Source: Aquincola tertiaricarbonis (GTDB lineage: Bacteria; Pseudomonadota; Gammaproteobacteria; Burkholderiales; Burkholderiaceae_C). Taken from it: a stretch of 64,000 nt of DNA. The notes beneath the pieces are model-generated. The model worked only from the letters and a program-made list of their open reading frames with translations, did no database searches and was not told where the DNA came from. The DNA is taken from NCBI RefSeq assembly GCF_000969605.1, contig NZ_JZUE01000019.1, positions 1-64,000 on the forward strand, read 5' to 3'. A program made the translations under genes and the position numbers. Shown piece by piece: positions 51,238 to 61,077 of this stretch (its first letter is position 1; the number at the start of each line of letters is the position of its first letter).

Positions 51238-52296
51238 TCAGGGCAGCCGCGTCAACGCATGCAGGTAGTCGGGCCAGTGCATCAGCTCGTCCCAGGGCAT
51301 GGGCGCGGTCTGCGCCAGCAGGGCCAGGCGGCGGTCGTCGCTGGCGGCATCGGGCTCCCAGCGGCCCTGTTCCTGCGCGTCAAGCAGGCCGTCCAGCAGC
51401 GCATCCACCGGCGCGCCGCCGTCCACGACGCTCTGGTTGCACAGCAGCAGCAGGTCGCAGCCGGCGTTCAGCGCGGCGATACCACCTTCCAGCGCGCTGC
51501 CGGCAATGCGGGCGCCTTCCATGCTCAGGTCGTCACAGCAGATCGCGCCCTGGAAGCCCAGCTGCCCGCGCAGGATGTCCTGCAGCCAGCGGCGCGAAAA
51601 GCCGGCCGGCTGGCTGTCCACCTTCGGGAAGGTGACGTGCGCCGGCATCACGCTGCTCAGGCTGGTGGACAGCCAGTCGTACGGCTTGGCGTCGTCGGCC
51701 AGGATGGCCTTGAGCGAGCGCTTGTCGATGGCCGCCGACAGGTGCGAATCGGCCTGGGCATAACCGTGCGCCGGAAAGTGCTTGCCGCAGTTGGCCATGC
51801 CGGCGCGCAGCAGGCCGTGCATCAGGCTCTTAGCCAGCAGCGCCACCACGCGCGGGTCGCGGTGGAAGGCGCGGTCGCCGATGACGGCGCTCTGGCCGTG
51901 GTCCAGGTCGAGCACGGGCGTGAAGCTGAGGTCGACGCCGCAGGCGCGCAACTCGGCGCCCAGCACGTAGCCGCAGGCGGTGGCCGCATCGGTGGCGCGC
52001 ATGGCATCGCGCATCCACAGCTCGCCCAGCGCGCGCATCGGCGGCAGGTGGGTGAAGCCGTCGGTGCGGAAGCGCTGCACGCGGCCGCCTTCATGGTCCA
52101 CCGCGATCAGCAGGTCGGGCCGGATGGACTTGGCCTCGGTGGCCATGGCGGTGAGCTGGCGGCGGTCCTGCCAGTTGCGGCCGAAGAAGATCAGCCCGCC
52201 GGTCAGCGGATGCTGCAGCCGGCGGCGGTCGTCGGCGGTGAGTTCGGTGCCGGCCACGTCGAGGATGACCGGTGCATGGAGTTGAGGACTGTGCAT
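51238..52296 (-). CDS. nagZ: Beta-N-acetylhexosaminidase NagZ
   Basis: A 352-residue cytoplasmic glycoside hydrolase family 3 enzyme that removes GlcNAc from anhydromuropeptides in cell-wall recycling. Start HAPVILDVAGTELTADDRR, binding loop GGLIFFGRNWQDRRQL, acid/base loop KHFPAHGYAQADSH (family usually KHFPGHG; Ala replaces Gly) and nucleophile Asp in GAICCDDLSMEGA are visible. Last gene of the minus-strand set with acpS, 31 bp after its stop. Confidence 0.95.
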   Translation of the reverse strand: MHSPQLHAPVILDVAGTELTADDRRRLQHPLTGGLIFFGRNWQDRRQLTAMATEAKSIRPDLLIAVDHEGGRVQRFRTDGFTHLPPMRALGELWMRDAMRATDAATACGYVLGAELRACGVDLSFTPVLDLDHGQSAVIGDRAFHRDPRVVALLAKSLMHGLLRAGMANCGKHFPAHGYAQADSHLSAAIDKRSLKAILADDAKPYDWLSTSLSSVMPAHVTFPKVDSQPAGFSRRWLQDILRGQLGFQGAICCDDLSMEGARIAGSALEGGIAALNAGCDLLLLCNQSVVDGGAPVDALLDGLLDAQEQGRWEPDAASDDRRLALLAQTAPMPWDELMHWPDYLHALTRLP

Positions 52297-52327
52297 CCGA
52301 CGATTGTCGGGGAGCCGCCCGGCGTTT

Positions 52328-52726
52328 TCAGCCGCCCGAGCGCTCCACCACCACGAAGGCGGCTGCGTAGTCGGTTTCGTCGGTGATGCTCACGTGCGCC
52401 CTCAGGCCACGCGCCGCGAACCAGGCGGCCAGTTCGCCATGCAGCCGGATCTCCGGCTTGCCGCTGGGCGCCTTCACCACCTCGCAGGCACGCCAGGTCA
52501 TCGGCATGCGCATGCCCAGGCCGATGGCCTTGGATAAGGCCTCCTTGGCCGAGAAGCGCGTGGCCAGGTAGCTGATGCCACGGGCCTCCACCCGGGCAAA
52601 GCGGCTGCGGAACACCTCGATCTCATGCGGGCCCAGCACCTTCTCGGCAAAGCGCTGGCTCTTGCGGTCAAGCGTGCGGGCGATGCGGCGCACATCGCAG
52701 ATGTCGGTGCCGATGCCGTAGATCAC
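52328..52726 (-). CDS. acpS: Holo-[acyl-carrier-protein] synthase
   Basis: A 132-residue phosphopantetheinyl transferase that activates ACP. Motifs: [19 protein letters not shown] with the metal Asp and the Glu/Lys pair in [19 protein letters not shown]. The start is a GTG overlapping the pdxJ stop (GTGA). Length and ending [17 protein letters not shown] are normal. Confidence 0.95.
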   Translation of the reverse strand: MIYGIGTDICDVRRIARTLDRKSQRFAEKVLGPHEIEVFRSRFARVEARGISYLATRFSAKEALSKAIGLGMRMPMTWRACEVVKAPSGKPEIRLHGELAAWFAARGLRAHVSITDETDYAAAFVVVERSGG

Positions 52727-53511
52727 CGGCTGTACGCCTGCTGGATGCAGCGTTGGTAGTCGCGGATGGTGGCGGTGTAGCCCAGCTCCAGCGCATCGGC
52801 GATCAGCGCATGTCCGATCGACACCTCCTGCACGCCGGGCACGGCGCGCAGGAAGTCGGCCAGGTTGTCGCGATTCAGGTCATGGCCGGCGTTGAGGCCC
52901 AGGCCCACCGCCAGTGCGGCCTCGGCCGTGGCGGTGAAGGCGGCCAGCACCTCGGCCTGGCGCGGCGTGCCCCAGGCGCTGGCATAGGTCTCGGTATACA
53001 GCTCCACCCGGTCGGCACCCACCTCGCGCGCCAGGCGCATGGCTTCGGGAATCGGGTCCATGAACAGGCTGACGCGCACGCCCAGCGCCTTCGTCTCGGC
53101 GATCACCGGCGCCAGGCGCTCGATGTCGGCCGGCAGCTGCCAGCCGTGGTCGGAAGTGAACTGGCCCTCCGCGTCCGGCACGAAGGTGGCCTGGTGCGGC
53201 CGCACCGCCCGCACGAAGTCCATCAGGTTGTGGAAGGGGTTGCCTTCGATGTTGTATTCGATGTGCGGCCAGTCGCGCCTGAGCAGCTCGGCCAGCTCGT
53301 GCACGTCGGTGCCGCGGATGTGGCGCTCGTCCGGCCGCGGGTGCACGGTGATGCCGTTGGCACCCGCCTGCAGCACGATGCCGGCCGCCTTGGTCACGCT
53401 GGGAATGCCCAGGTGCCGCGTGTTGCGCAGCAGGGCCACCTTGTTCAGGTTGACCGACAGCGCGGTATGGGCGGGTCGGCCGGCGGCGTCAGGGGCGATC
53501 AGCGGGTTCAT
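52723..53511 (-). CDS. pdxJ: Pyridoxine 5'-phosphate synthase
   Basis: A 262-residue TIM-barrel enzyme that joins deoxyxylulose phosphate with aminoacetone phosphate to make vitamin B6. Start [29 protein letters not shown] and FNIEG-like YNIEGNPFH, catalytic Glu/His region, and end [16 protein letters not shown] are typical. It overlaps recO by 4 nt at its start and acpS by 4 nt at its end, an order conserved in proteobacteria. Confidence 0.97.
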   Translation of the reverse strand: MNPLIAPDAAGRPAHTALSVNLNKVALLRNTRHLGIPSVTKAAGIVLQAGANGITVHPRPDERHIRGTDVHELAELLRRDWPHIEYNIEGNPFHNLMDFVRAVRPHQATFVPDAEGQFTSDHGWQLPADIERLAPVIAETKALGVRVSLFMDPIPEAMRLAREVGADRVELYTETYASAWGTPRQAEVLAAFTATAEAALAVGLGLNAGHDLNRDNLADFLRAVPGVQEVSIGHALIADALELGYTATIRDYQRCIQQAYSR

Positions 53512-54272
53512 CGTGGGGCGCGGGTGCTGTCGACGAGCTTCTGCACATCGAGCATCACCTGGCGCGTGCGGAGTTGAGGTGTGCCCAGATGATAGTGAAG
53601 CAGCCCGCGCAACGCGGTGCGCAGCGGCCCCAGGGGCGCAGCGCAGGCCTGCTGCAGCGCCTGCAGGCTGCCGTGCTCCAGCGCGGCCTGCAGGCCGATG
53701 AGCTGCGGCCCGCGGAAAGGCCCGTCGGCCAGCGCGATCACACCGGCCTCGGGCTGCAGGGCATAACGCTCAGCGGCCTGTACGGCGGCCTGGGTGTGCG
53801 TGACCAGCGCCAGGTCGGGCAGCAGGCCGATCTGCTGCAGCAGCGTCAGCTCGAAGGCCCGCAGCGCGGCCTGTGCGCGCTGGTCGTCCGGGCCTGCCAC
53901 CGCCTGCAGCGTCTCGGCATAGGCGTCGAACAGGCGCGGATGCGGGTCGTGCCGGCCCAGCAGCTTCAGCAGCAGCTCATTCAGGTAGAACCCGCTGAAC
54001 AGCGCGTCGCCGCGCAGCACCGCAGCCGGGCCGGCCCATTCGGCGCCGCGCAGGTTCTGGATGTCGGACGCCTCTTCGTTCTTCGGCGGCTTGCCCAGGC
54101 CGATGTTCAGCCGCTGGAAGGGCAGCAGCACGGGCCGCAGCTGCGAATACGGCCGCTTGGCGCCCTTGGCCGCCACCACCACGCGGCCGAGGTCGCGGGT
54201 GAACAGGTCCACGATCAGGCTGGATTCGCTCCAGTCGTACTGGTGCAGGACGTAGGCGGCGTGGGGTTTCAA
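53508..54272 (-). CDS. recO: DNA repair protein RecO, probable TTG start
   Basis: A 254-residue recombination mediator that with RecR loads RecA. N-terminal OB fold: AYVLHQYDWSESSLIVDLFT; then GRVVVAAKGAKRPYSQLRPV and LQPF-like LLPFQRL; a helical C-terminal domain. No ATG or GTG is close; the TTG at 54272 fits the start of the OB fold and stands 16 nt after the era stop. The Zn cysteines found in some RecO proteins are absent. Confidence 0.93.
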   Translation of the reverse strand: MKPHAAYVLHQYDWSESSLIVDLFTRDLGRVVVAAKGAKRPYSQLRPVLLPFQRLNIGLGKPPKNEEASDIQNLRGAEWAGPAAVLRGDALFSGFYLNELLLKLLGRHDPHPRLFDAYAETLQAVAGPDDQRAQAALRAFELTLLQQIGLLPDLALVTHTQAAVQAAERYALQPEAGVIALADGPFRGPQLIGLQAALEHGSLQALQQACAAPLGPLRTALRGLLHYHLGTPQLRTRQVMLDVQKLVDSTRAPR

Positions 54273-54288
54273 ACTGCGGCCGACACGC

Positions 54289-55239
<951 letters not shown>

Positions 55240-55245
55240 GTCTTT

Positions 55246-55953
55246 CTAGGATCGGAGCGGACCGCCGGGGCGGTCGGACGCCTTCAGGGCCTCGAGCATG
55301 CGGCGCGCCGCTTCCTGCTCGGCGGTGCGGCGCGACTTGCCCTCGCCCTGCTCGGTGAGGCCCAGCGCGGGCACGCCGCACTCGACCTCGAAGGTTTGTG
55401 CATGCGCCTGCCCGCGGGTGGCGACGATGCGGTAGGCCGGCACGGGCAGCTTGCGCGCCTGCAGCCATTCCTGGAGCTCGGTCTTGGCGTCCTTGCTCCA
55501 GCTGTCGATCTCGGTGTTGGCGATGACGTCGCCGAACAGCCGGCGCACCAGCGCCTGCGCCGGCTCGAAGCCGCCGTCCAGGAACGAGGCACCGATCACC
55601 GCCTCCAGCGCGTCGGCCAGGATGGAGGCGCGCTGGGCGCCGCCGCCGCGGGCTTCGCCGTCGGACAAGCGGATCACGTCGGGCAGGCCGAGCGACAGGG
55701 CCACGCGGTGCAGGCTTTCCTCGCGCACCAGGTGAGCCCGCACGCGGGTCAGGTCGCCCTCATCGGAGTCGCCGAAACGCTCGTAGAGCATGGCCGACAC
55801 CGCCGTGCTCAGCACCGCGTCACCCAGGAACTCCAGGCGTTCGTTGTGGTCGGCCCCGGCGCTGCGGTGCGTGAGCGCACGGCTCAGCAGCTTCTGCTGC
55901 GTGAAGCGATATCCCAGGCGCTGCTGCAGCGCGTCGAATCGTGCATCGCCCAT
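55246..55953 (-). CDS. rnc: Ribonuclease III
   Basis: A 235-residue double-strand RNA endonuclease. The catalytic signature NERLEFLGDAVLS (residues 38-50) is intact, with the second metal residues in ASILADALEAVIGASFLD; a dsRNA-binding domain covers about 160-228. It processes rRNA precursors and sense/antisense duplexes. It follows the DUF4845 gene by 9 bp and precedes era by 6. Confidence 0.97.
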   Translation of the reverse strand: MGDARFDALQQRLGYRFTQQKLLSRALTHRSAGADHNERLEFLGDAVLSTAVSAMLYERFGDSDEGDLTRVRAHLVREESLHRVALSLGLPDVIRLSDGEARGGGAQRASILADALEAVIGASFLDGGFEPAQALVRRLFGDVIANTEIDSWSKDAKTELQEWLQARKLPVPAYRIVATRGQAHAQTFEVECGVPALGLTEQGEGKSRRTAEQEAARRMLEALKASDRPGGPLRS

Positions 55954-55962
55954 ATGGCGTCC

Positions 55963-56331
55963 TCAGTTCGAGCGGCCCTCGTACTTGATCAGCAGGTACA
56001 CGGGCTCCACCAGTTCGATCTGCTTGTCGTACGCAAACCGGATCACGATGCGCTCGTTTTCCTTCGTGATGTCGAGGTCCTTGCCACTGATCGTGGAGAT
56101 GGAGTACTCGATCTCCTTCTGCTTGTCGAAAGCGGCGCGCAGCTCGGGCACGGTGGTGGCGCCGCTGTCGACGATCTTGTTGACGGCCTTCTTGATGGTC
56201 CAGTACTCGTTGACCGTCGGGAACACCCGCATGACGACCAACGCGCCGAAGCCGATCACGATAGCCCAGAACAGCAAACCGATCAGCGTGATGCCACGCT
56301 GGCCTGCACGGTGTGGGGTGGTGGTCGGCAT
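55963..56331 (-). CDS. DUF4845 membrane protein
   Basis: A 122-residue protein with one N-terminal membrane helix (ITLIGLLFWAIVIGFGALVV) and a small extracytoplasmic domain (EYSISTISGKDLDITKENER). The family sits between lepB and rnc in betaproteobacteria and some gammaproteobacteria and has no established role. The short N-terminus before the helix looks like a type IV pilin start (RGITLIGLL), but the glutamate-5 residue of pilins is missing. Spacing of 2 nt to lepB implies cotranscription. Confidence 0.9.
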   Translation of the reverse strand: MPTTTPHRAGQRGITLIGLLFWAIVIGFGALVVMRVFPTVNEYWTIKKAVNKIVDSGATTVPELRAAFDKQKEIEYSISTISGKDLDITKENERIVIRFAYDKQIELVEPVYLLIKYEGRSN

Positions 56332-56333
56332 GG

Positions 56334-57299
56334 TCAGTGGAACGCGCCGATGCGGCCCAGGTTCCCGAAGTTCATCCACACGAAGAAGGCGCGGCCGACG
56401 ATGTTCTCGTCCGGCACGAAGCCCCAGTAGCGCGAGTCCTGCGAGTTGTCGCGGTTGTCGCCCATCATGAAGTAGTGGCCGGCGGGCACCTTGCAGGTGA
56501 CGCCTTCGGCGGTGTAGCTGCACTGGTCGCTGTAGGGAAACGAATGCGAGCCCGGGATGAACGCCGGCCGGTCCTTGTCGTTCAGCACCTGGTGCTCCAC
56601 CTCGCCCAGCTTCTCGGAGAAGTGCTGCGCATAGCGGCGGCTGTCCTCGTCGTAGAAGTCGGGCAGCGGCGTCAGCGGCACCGGCTGGCCGTTGATCGTC
56701 AGCCGCTTGTTGATGTAGGCCACCTCGTCACCCGGCACGCCCACCACGCGCTTGATGTAGTCCACGCGGGTGTCCACCGGGTAGCGGAACACCACCACGT
56801 CGCCACGCTGCGGGTCGTTGATCGGCACGATCTTCTTGTTGATGACCGGCAGCCGGATGCCGTAGTGAAACTTGTTCACCAGGATCAGGTCGCCCACCAG
56901 CAGCGTCGGGATCATGGAGCCCGAGGGGATCTTGAACGGCTCGAAGAGGAACGAGCGCAGCAGGAACACCGCCAGGATCACCGGGAACAGGCCGGCGGTC
57001 CAGTCGAGCCACCACGGCTGCATCAGCAGCTTGCGGCGGGCTTCGGAGACGTCGCCGTCCACCTTGTCGATGCCCATGCGCTTGAGCTCGGCGCGGCGGG
57101 TGGCGTCCTGCTCGGTCAGCGCGGCAGCGGCGGCCGCCCGCGCCGGCTGGAAGCGCAGGCGCTCGGCCAGCCAGTAGCCCAGCGTCACCACCGTCAGCAC
57201 GAACAGCAGCAGCGCGAAGTTGCCGACCCAGAACCCAAGGAACCAGCCCCCGAGGTAGATCGCGAGCAAGCCGTACAACAAACCGGTCAGAGGTCCCAT
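56334..57299 (-). CDS. lepB: Signal peptidase I
   Basis: A 321-residue inner-membrane protease that cleaves Sec and Tat signal peptides. Two N-terminal membrane helices, then Ser128 in IPSGSMIPTLLVGD, Lys183 in RVDYIKRVVGVPGD and the late box GHYFMMGDNRDNSQDSRYWG. The ATG shares a base with the lepA stop (TGATG), giving tight coupling as in E. coli lepA-lepB. Confidence 0.97.
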   Translation of the reverse strand: MGPLTGLLYGLLAIYLGGWFLGFWVGNFALLLFVLTVVTLGYWLAERLRFQPARAAAAAALTEQDATRRAELKRMGIDKVDGDVSEARRKLLMQPWWLDWTAGLFPVILAVFLLRSFLFEPFKIPSGSMIPTLLVGDLILVNKFHYGIRLPVINKKIVPINDPQRGDVVVFRYPVDTRVDYIKRVVGVPGDEVAYINKRLTINGQPVPLTPLPDFYDEDSRRYAQHFSEKLGEVEHQVLNDKDRPAFIPGSHSFPYSDQCSYTAEGVTCKVPAGHYFMMGDNRDNSQDSRYWGFVPDENIVGRAFFVWMNFGNLGRIGAFH

Positions 57300-59107
57300 C
57301 AATCGTCCACTTGTAGGATGGCCAGAAACGCTTCCTGCGGCACCTCGACGGAGCCGATCTGCTTCATGCGCTTCTTGCCGGCCTTTTGTTTTTCGAGCAG
57401 CTTGCGCTTGCGGGAGATGTCCCCGCCATAACATTTTGCCAGCACGTTTTTGCGCAGCGCCTTGATGTTCTCGCGCGCGATGATGTTGGCGCCGATGGCC
57501 GCCTGGATCGCCACGTCGTACATCTGCCGCGGGATCTGCTCGCGCATCTTGGCGGCCACCGCACGGCCACGGTACTGGCTCTGCGCACGGTGCACGATGA
57601 TGGACAGCGCATCCACCCGGTCGCCGTTGATCAGCAGGTCGACCTTCACCACGTCGGAGGCGCGGTACTCCTTGAACTCGTAGTCCATGGAGGCGTAGCC
57701 GCGCGACACGCTCTTCAGCTTGTCGAAGAAGTCCAGCACGATCTCCGCCAGGGGCAACTCATAGGTCAGCATCACCTGGCGGCCGTGGTAGGCCATGTTG
57801 AGCTGCACGCCGCGCTTCTGGTTGGCCAGCGTCATCACCGGGCCCACGTAGTCCTGCGGCATGTACAGGTGCACGGTGACGATGGGCTCGCGGATCTCCT
57901 GGATGCGGCCCGGGTCCGGCATCTTGGAGGGGTTCTCCACCTCGATGACCGAGCCGTCGCCCAGCTCCACCTGATAGATCACGCTGGGCGCGGTGGTGAT
58001 CAGGTCCTGGTCGAACTCACGCTCCAGCCGCTCCTGCACGATTTCCATGTGCAGCAGCCCCAGGAAGCCGCAGCGGAAGCCGAAGCCCAGCGCCTGGCTC
58101 ACCTCGGGCTCGTAGCGCAGCGAGGAATCGTTGAGCTTGAGCTTCTCCAGCGCGTCGCGCAGCTGGTCGTATTCGCTGGCCTCGGTCGGGTACAGGCCGG
58201 CGAACACCTGCGGCTGGATCTCCTTGAAGCCGGGCAGCGCCTCGCTGGCCGGGCCGGCGTTGTTCGGCAGCTTCTTTTCCAGCGTGATGGTGTCGCCCAC
58301 CTTCGCCGCCTGCAGCTCCTTGATGCCGCAGATGATGAAGCCCACCTCGCCGGCGTTCAGCGCCTCGCGCGGCAGCGACTTGGGCGTGAAGACGCCGATC
58401 TGCTCGATGTTGTAGACGGCGTTGGTGGCCATCATGCGGATGCGGTCGCCACGGCGCAGCACGCCGTCCACCACACGCGCAAGCATCACCACGCCCACGT
58501 AGTTGTCGAACCAGGCGTCGATGATCATCGCGCGCGGTGCGGCCGTCGGGTTGCCACGCGGCGCGGGCATGCGGGCGATCACCGCCTCGATGATGTCCTC
58601 GACGCCTTCGCCCGTCTTGGCCGAGCAGGGGATGGCGTCGGTGGCATCGATGCCGATGACGTCCTCGATCTCTTCCTTGGCGCGCTCCGGATCGGCCTGC
58701 GGCAGGTCCATCTTGTTGAGCACCGGCACCACTTCCACGCCCAGGTCGAGCGCGGTGTAGCAATTGGCCACCGTCTGCGCCTCGACACCCTGCGATGCAT
58801 CGACCACCAGCAATGCACCTTCGCAGGCGGACAGCGAGCGGCTCACTTCATAGGAGAAGTCGACGTGGCCCGGCGTGTCGATCAGGTTCAGGTTGTAGAC
58901 CTGCCCATTGCGCGCCTTGTATTGCAATGCGGCGGTCTGCGCCTTGATGGTGATGCCGCGCTCACGCTCGATGTCCATCGAGTCGAGCACCTGCGCTTCC
59001 ATCTCGCGGTCGCTCAGCCCCCCACAGCGCTGGATGATGCGATCGGCCAACGTGCTCTTGCCGTGGTCGATGTGGGCAATGATGGAGAAGTTCCGGATGT
59101 GGTCCAT
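57299..59107 (-). CDS. lepA: Elongation factor 4 (LepA)
   Basis: A 602-residue translational GTPase that back-translocates stalled ribosomes and affects initiation. Start [19 protein letters not shown] includes G1; G3 [16 protein letters not shown]4 [13 protein letters not shown]; the C-terminal domain unique to LepA contains [19 protein letters not shown]. The ATG at 59107 matches the family N-terminus; a GTG two codons upstream is less likely. It leads lepA-lepB and is preceded by a leader with a terminator hairpin and a promoter candidate. Confidence 0.97.
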   Translation of the reverse strand: MDHIRNFSIIAHIDHGKSTLADRIIQRCGGLSDREMEAQVLDSMDIERERGITIKAQTAALQYKARNGQVYNLNLIDTPGHVDFSYEVSRSLSACEGALLVVDASQGVEAQTVANCYTALDLGVEVVPVLNKMDLPQADPERAKEEIEDVIGIDATDAIPCSAKTGEGVEDIIEAVIARMPAPRGNPTAAPRAMIIDAWFDNYVGVVMLARVVDGVLRRGDRIRMMATNAVYNIEQIGVFTPKSLPREALNAGEVGFIICGIKELQAAKVGDTITLEKKLPNNAGPASEALPGFKEIQPQVFAGLYPTEASEYDQLRDALEKLKLNDSSLRYEPEVSQALGFGFRCGFLGLLHMEIVQERLEREFDQDLITTAPSVIYQVELGDGSVIEVENPSKMPDPGRIQEIREPIVTVHLYMPQDYVGPVMTLANQKRGVQLNMAYHGRQVMLTYELPLAEIVLDFFDKLKSVSRGYASMDYEFKEYRASDVVKVDLLINGDRVDALSIIVHRAQSQYRGRAVAAKMREQIPRQMYDVAIQAAIGANIIARENIKALRKNVLAKCYGGDISRKRKLLEKQKAGKKRMKQIGSVEVPQEAFLAILQVDD

Positions 59108-59180
59108 GGACACAAAGTTGGCGGCTGCTGGTCACGGCAAAGGCCTGCCATGCGGGCGCCGGGCGCCGAGCCGCACATAA

Positions 59181-59213
59181 AAAAAAGGCACGTCCAAAGA
59201 GGAGACGCGCCTT
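59181..59213 (-). terminator. Intrinsic terminator in the lepA leader
   Basis: Read on the minus strand, GACGCGCCTT-type arms (AAGGCGCGTC and GACGTGCCTT) close a 9-nt loop with one mismatch and run into eight T residues. This is the clearest intrinsic terminator in the window. It ends 74 bp before the lepA ATG, so it either stops transcripts from mucD or attenuates lepA. Confidence 0.75.
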
Positions 59214-59249
59214 CCAACAAAACGTATGGCAACTGCTTGTTGGGCCTTC

Positions 59250-59277
59250 ATTGTAGCCAAAAGGACTTGGCTGGAAA
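59250..59277 (-). promoter_or_regulatory. Promoter candidate before the lepA-leader terminator
   Basis: On the minus strand, TTTCCA (59277-59272), a 16-nt spacer and TACAAT (59255-59250). A start near 59243 would give an RNA of about 60 nt to the terminator, or a lepA leader if read through. Four of six -35 bases and five of six -10 bases fit consensus. Confidence 0.4.
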
Positions 59278-59336
59278 CCGCGCCGTTGCTGGATTTCTTC
59301 GTTGCACGTCGCCAACAGCGCAATTCCATTCACAGG

Positions 59337-59360
59337 TTATCCACAGATGCCTGTGGATGT
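59337..59360. promoter_or_regulatory. DnaA-box-like palindrome
   Basis: A perfect DnaA box TTATCCACA (59337-59345) is followed by an opposite, imperfect copy TGTGGATGT (59352-59360). The pair forms the palindrome ATCCACAG-ATGC-CTGTGGAT. It lies in the 477-bp gap between mucD and lepA, which has no gene. The rest of the gap holds the promoter, terminator and hairpin listed here. Confidence 0.55.
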
Positions 59361-59518
59361 GCTGGGGACAGTTTTCAGGGCAGTGACTCGTGCGCCGAAC
59401 AGCCCACAAAGGGCGCCAACAACGCGGCATTGTAGCTTCCACGCAGAGCAATCCGGACCGGCGCAGCCATGGAGGTTAGCGAGTGCAAACTGAGCCTGCC
59501 TGTAACAGGGTAGAAGGT

Positions 59519-59544
59519 CGGGACGCTGGCCGCCGTGCGTCCCG
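59519..59544 (-). terminator. Hairpin after mucD
   Basis: An 8-bp stem CGGGACGC and GCGTCCCG with a 10-nt loop, 40 nt downstream of the mucD stop. No T-run follows, so termination would be partial or Rho-aided. Confidence 0.4.
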
Positions 59545-59584
59545 CATCCCGAAAAGCCCCGCCGCGCAAGTCGGTTGCCGCAGC

Positions 59585-61042
59585 CTATTTGCTCGGCCGG
59601 ATCACGGCGTAGTTCGTCCATTCGCCCCGGCGTACCAGCACGCTGATGGCCTTGGCACGATCCAGCTTGGCGACGGTGGCGTTGAACTGCTTGGCGTCCA
59701 CCACCTCCACGTTGTCCACGGAGAGGATCACGTCGCCCTCGCGCAGGCCAGCGCGGGCCGCGGCGCCCTCCGCCAGTTCCACCCGCACGCCGCCGCGCAC
59801 TTTCAGCTCCTTGCGCTGCGCCTCCGACAGATCGGCCACCGTCAGGCCGATGGCCGTCTTGGGCGCGGACGCCGGCGATTCCGCCTTGCTCACGCGGCGG
59901 ACCTGGTCGGGCTCCAGCTCCGCCACCGTCACCACCAGGTCGCGCGTGGCGCCGCGGCGGAACACCTGCAGCGACGCCTTGGCGCCTGGCTTGGTATTGC
60001 CGATGATGCGCGGCAGGTCGCCCGACTTGTCGACGGCCCGCCCGTCCACCTTGGTGATGATGTCGCCCGCCTCGATGCCGGCCTTCTGCGCCGGGCCACC
60101 GTCTTCCACGCCCTGCACCAAGGCACCCGCCGGGCGGCCCAGGCCGATGGATTCGGCCACGTCCTTGGTTACCGGCGCGATGGTCACGCCGATGCGTCCC
60201 CGCACCACGCGGCCGGTGGCACGCAGCTGGTCAGACACGCGGATGGCCTCGTCGATCGGGATGGCGAACGAAATGCCGGCGAACATGCCCGAGCGGCTGT
60301 AGATCTGGGAGTTGATGCCCACCACCTCGCCGCGCAGGTTGAGCAACGGACCGCCCGAGTTGCCCGGGTTGATGGCCACGTCGGTCTGGATCAGCGGCAG
60401 GTAGTCGCCGGTGTCGCGCTGCTTGGCACTGACGATGCCGGCGGTGACGGTGTTCTCCAGCCCGAACGGCGAGCCGATGGCGATCACCCATTCGCCCACC
60501 CGCAGCCTGTTGGCATCGCCCACCTTCACGAAGGGAAAGCCGCTGCCATCGATCTTGACCACGGCCACGTCGGTGCGCTTGTCGGCGCCGATGATCTTGG
60601 CCTTGAACTCGCGCTGGTCGGTCAGCGTGACGATCACCTCGTCGGCGCCCTCGACCACGTGGGCATTGGTCATCACATAGCCGTCGTTGCTCAGGATGAA
60701 GCCCGAGCCCACGCCGCGCTGCTGCGGTGCCGGTTCTTCCTCGGTGCCCGGCGGACCGTTGCGGCGCGGGGTGTTGGGCATCGGGATGCCGAAGCGGCGG
60801 AAGAACTCGCGCATCTGCTCGTCCATCTCGCCGCCGCCGCCGGGGGCGCTGCGCACCCGCTCAGTGGTGCGGATGTTCACCACCGTCGGGCTCATGCGTT
60901 CGGCCAGTTCGGTGAAGTCCGGCAGTTCGCGCGCGGATTGCGCCTGCCCCGCCAACGGCATGCCGGCCAGCGACAGGGCGCACAGGCCCGCGGCCACCAT
61001 CGAGCGCCACGCCGGCGCCCGGACTGCAATGTTCAATCCCAT
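59585..61042 (-). CDS. mucD: Periplasmic serine protease MucD/DegP family
   Basis: A 485-residue HtrA protease-chaperone. Signal peptide (residues 1-35), trypsin-like domain with His128 (YVMTNAHVVEGAD), Asp158 (RTDVAVVKID) and Ser229 (INPGNSGGPLL), and two PDZ domains (from about 285 and 400). It degrades misfolded envelope proteins. As the last gene of rpoE-rseA-rseB-mucD it closes the sigma-E feedback loop, as in Pseudomonas algU-mucABCD. It starts 35 nt after the rseB stop. Confidence 0.96.
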   Translation of the reverse strand: MGLNIAVRAPAWRSMVAAGLCALSLAGMPLAGQAQSARELPDFTELAERMSPTVVNIRTTERVRSAPGGGGEMDEQMREFFRRFGIPMPNTPRRNGPPGTEEEPAPQQRGVGSGFILSNDGYVMTNAHVVEGADEVIVTLTDQREFKAKIIGADKRTDVAVVKIDGSGFPFVKVGDANRLRVGEWVIAIGSPFGLENTVTAGIVSAKQRDTGDYLPLIQTDVAINPGNSGGPLLNLRGEVVGINSQIYSRSGMFAGISFAIPIDEAIRVSDQLRATGRVVRGRIGVTIAPVTKDVAESIGLGRPAGALVQGVEDGGPAQKAGIEAGDIITKVDGRAVDKSGDLPRIIGNTKPGAKASLQVFRRGATRDLVVTVAELEPDQVRRVSKAESPASAPKTAIGLTVADLSEAQRKELKVRGGVRVELAEGAAARAGLREGDVILSVDNVEVVDAKQFNATVAKLDRAKAISVLVRRGEWTNYAVIRPSK

Positions 61043-61077
61043 CGAAACTCCCGGTTCTTGATTGGCGGAGCGACCGC

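Noticed and set aside
59132..59250. A 39-codon minus-strand reading frame starting MKAQQAVAIRFVGRR in the lepA leader
   Set aside because: No ribosome site, and the frame runs through the terminator hairpin and its T-run, so it is unlikely to be translated as a gene.
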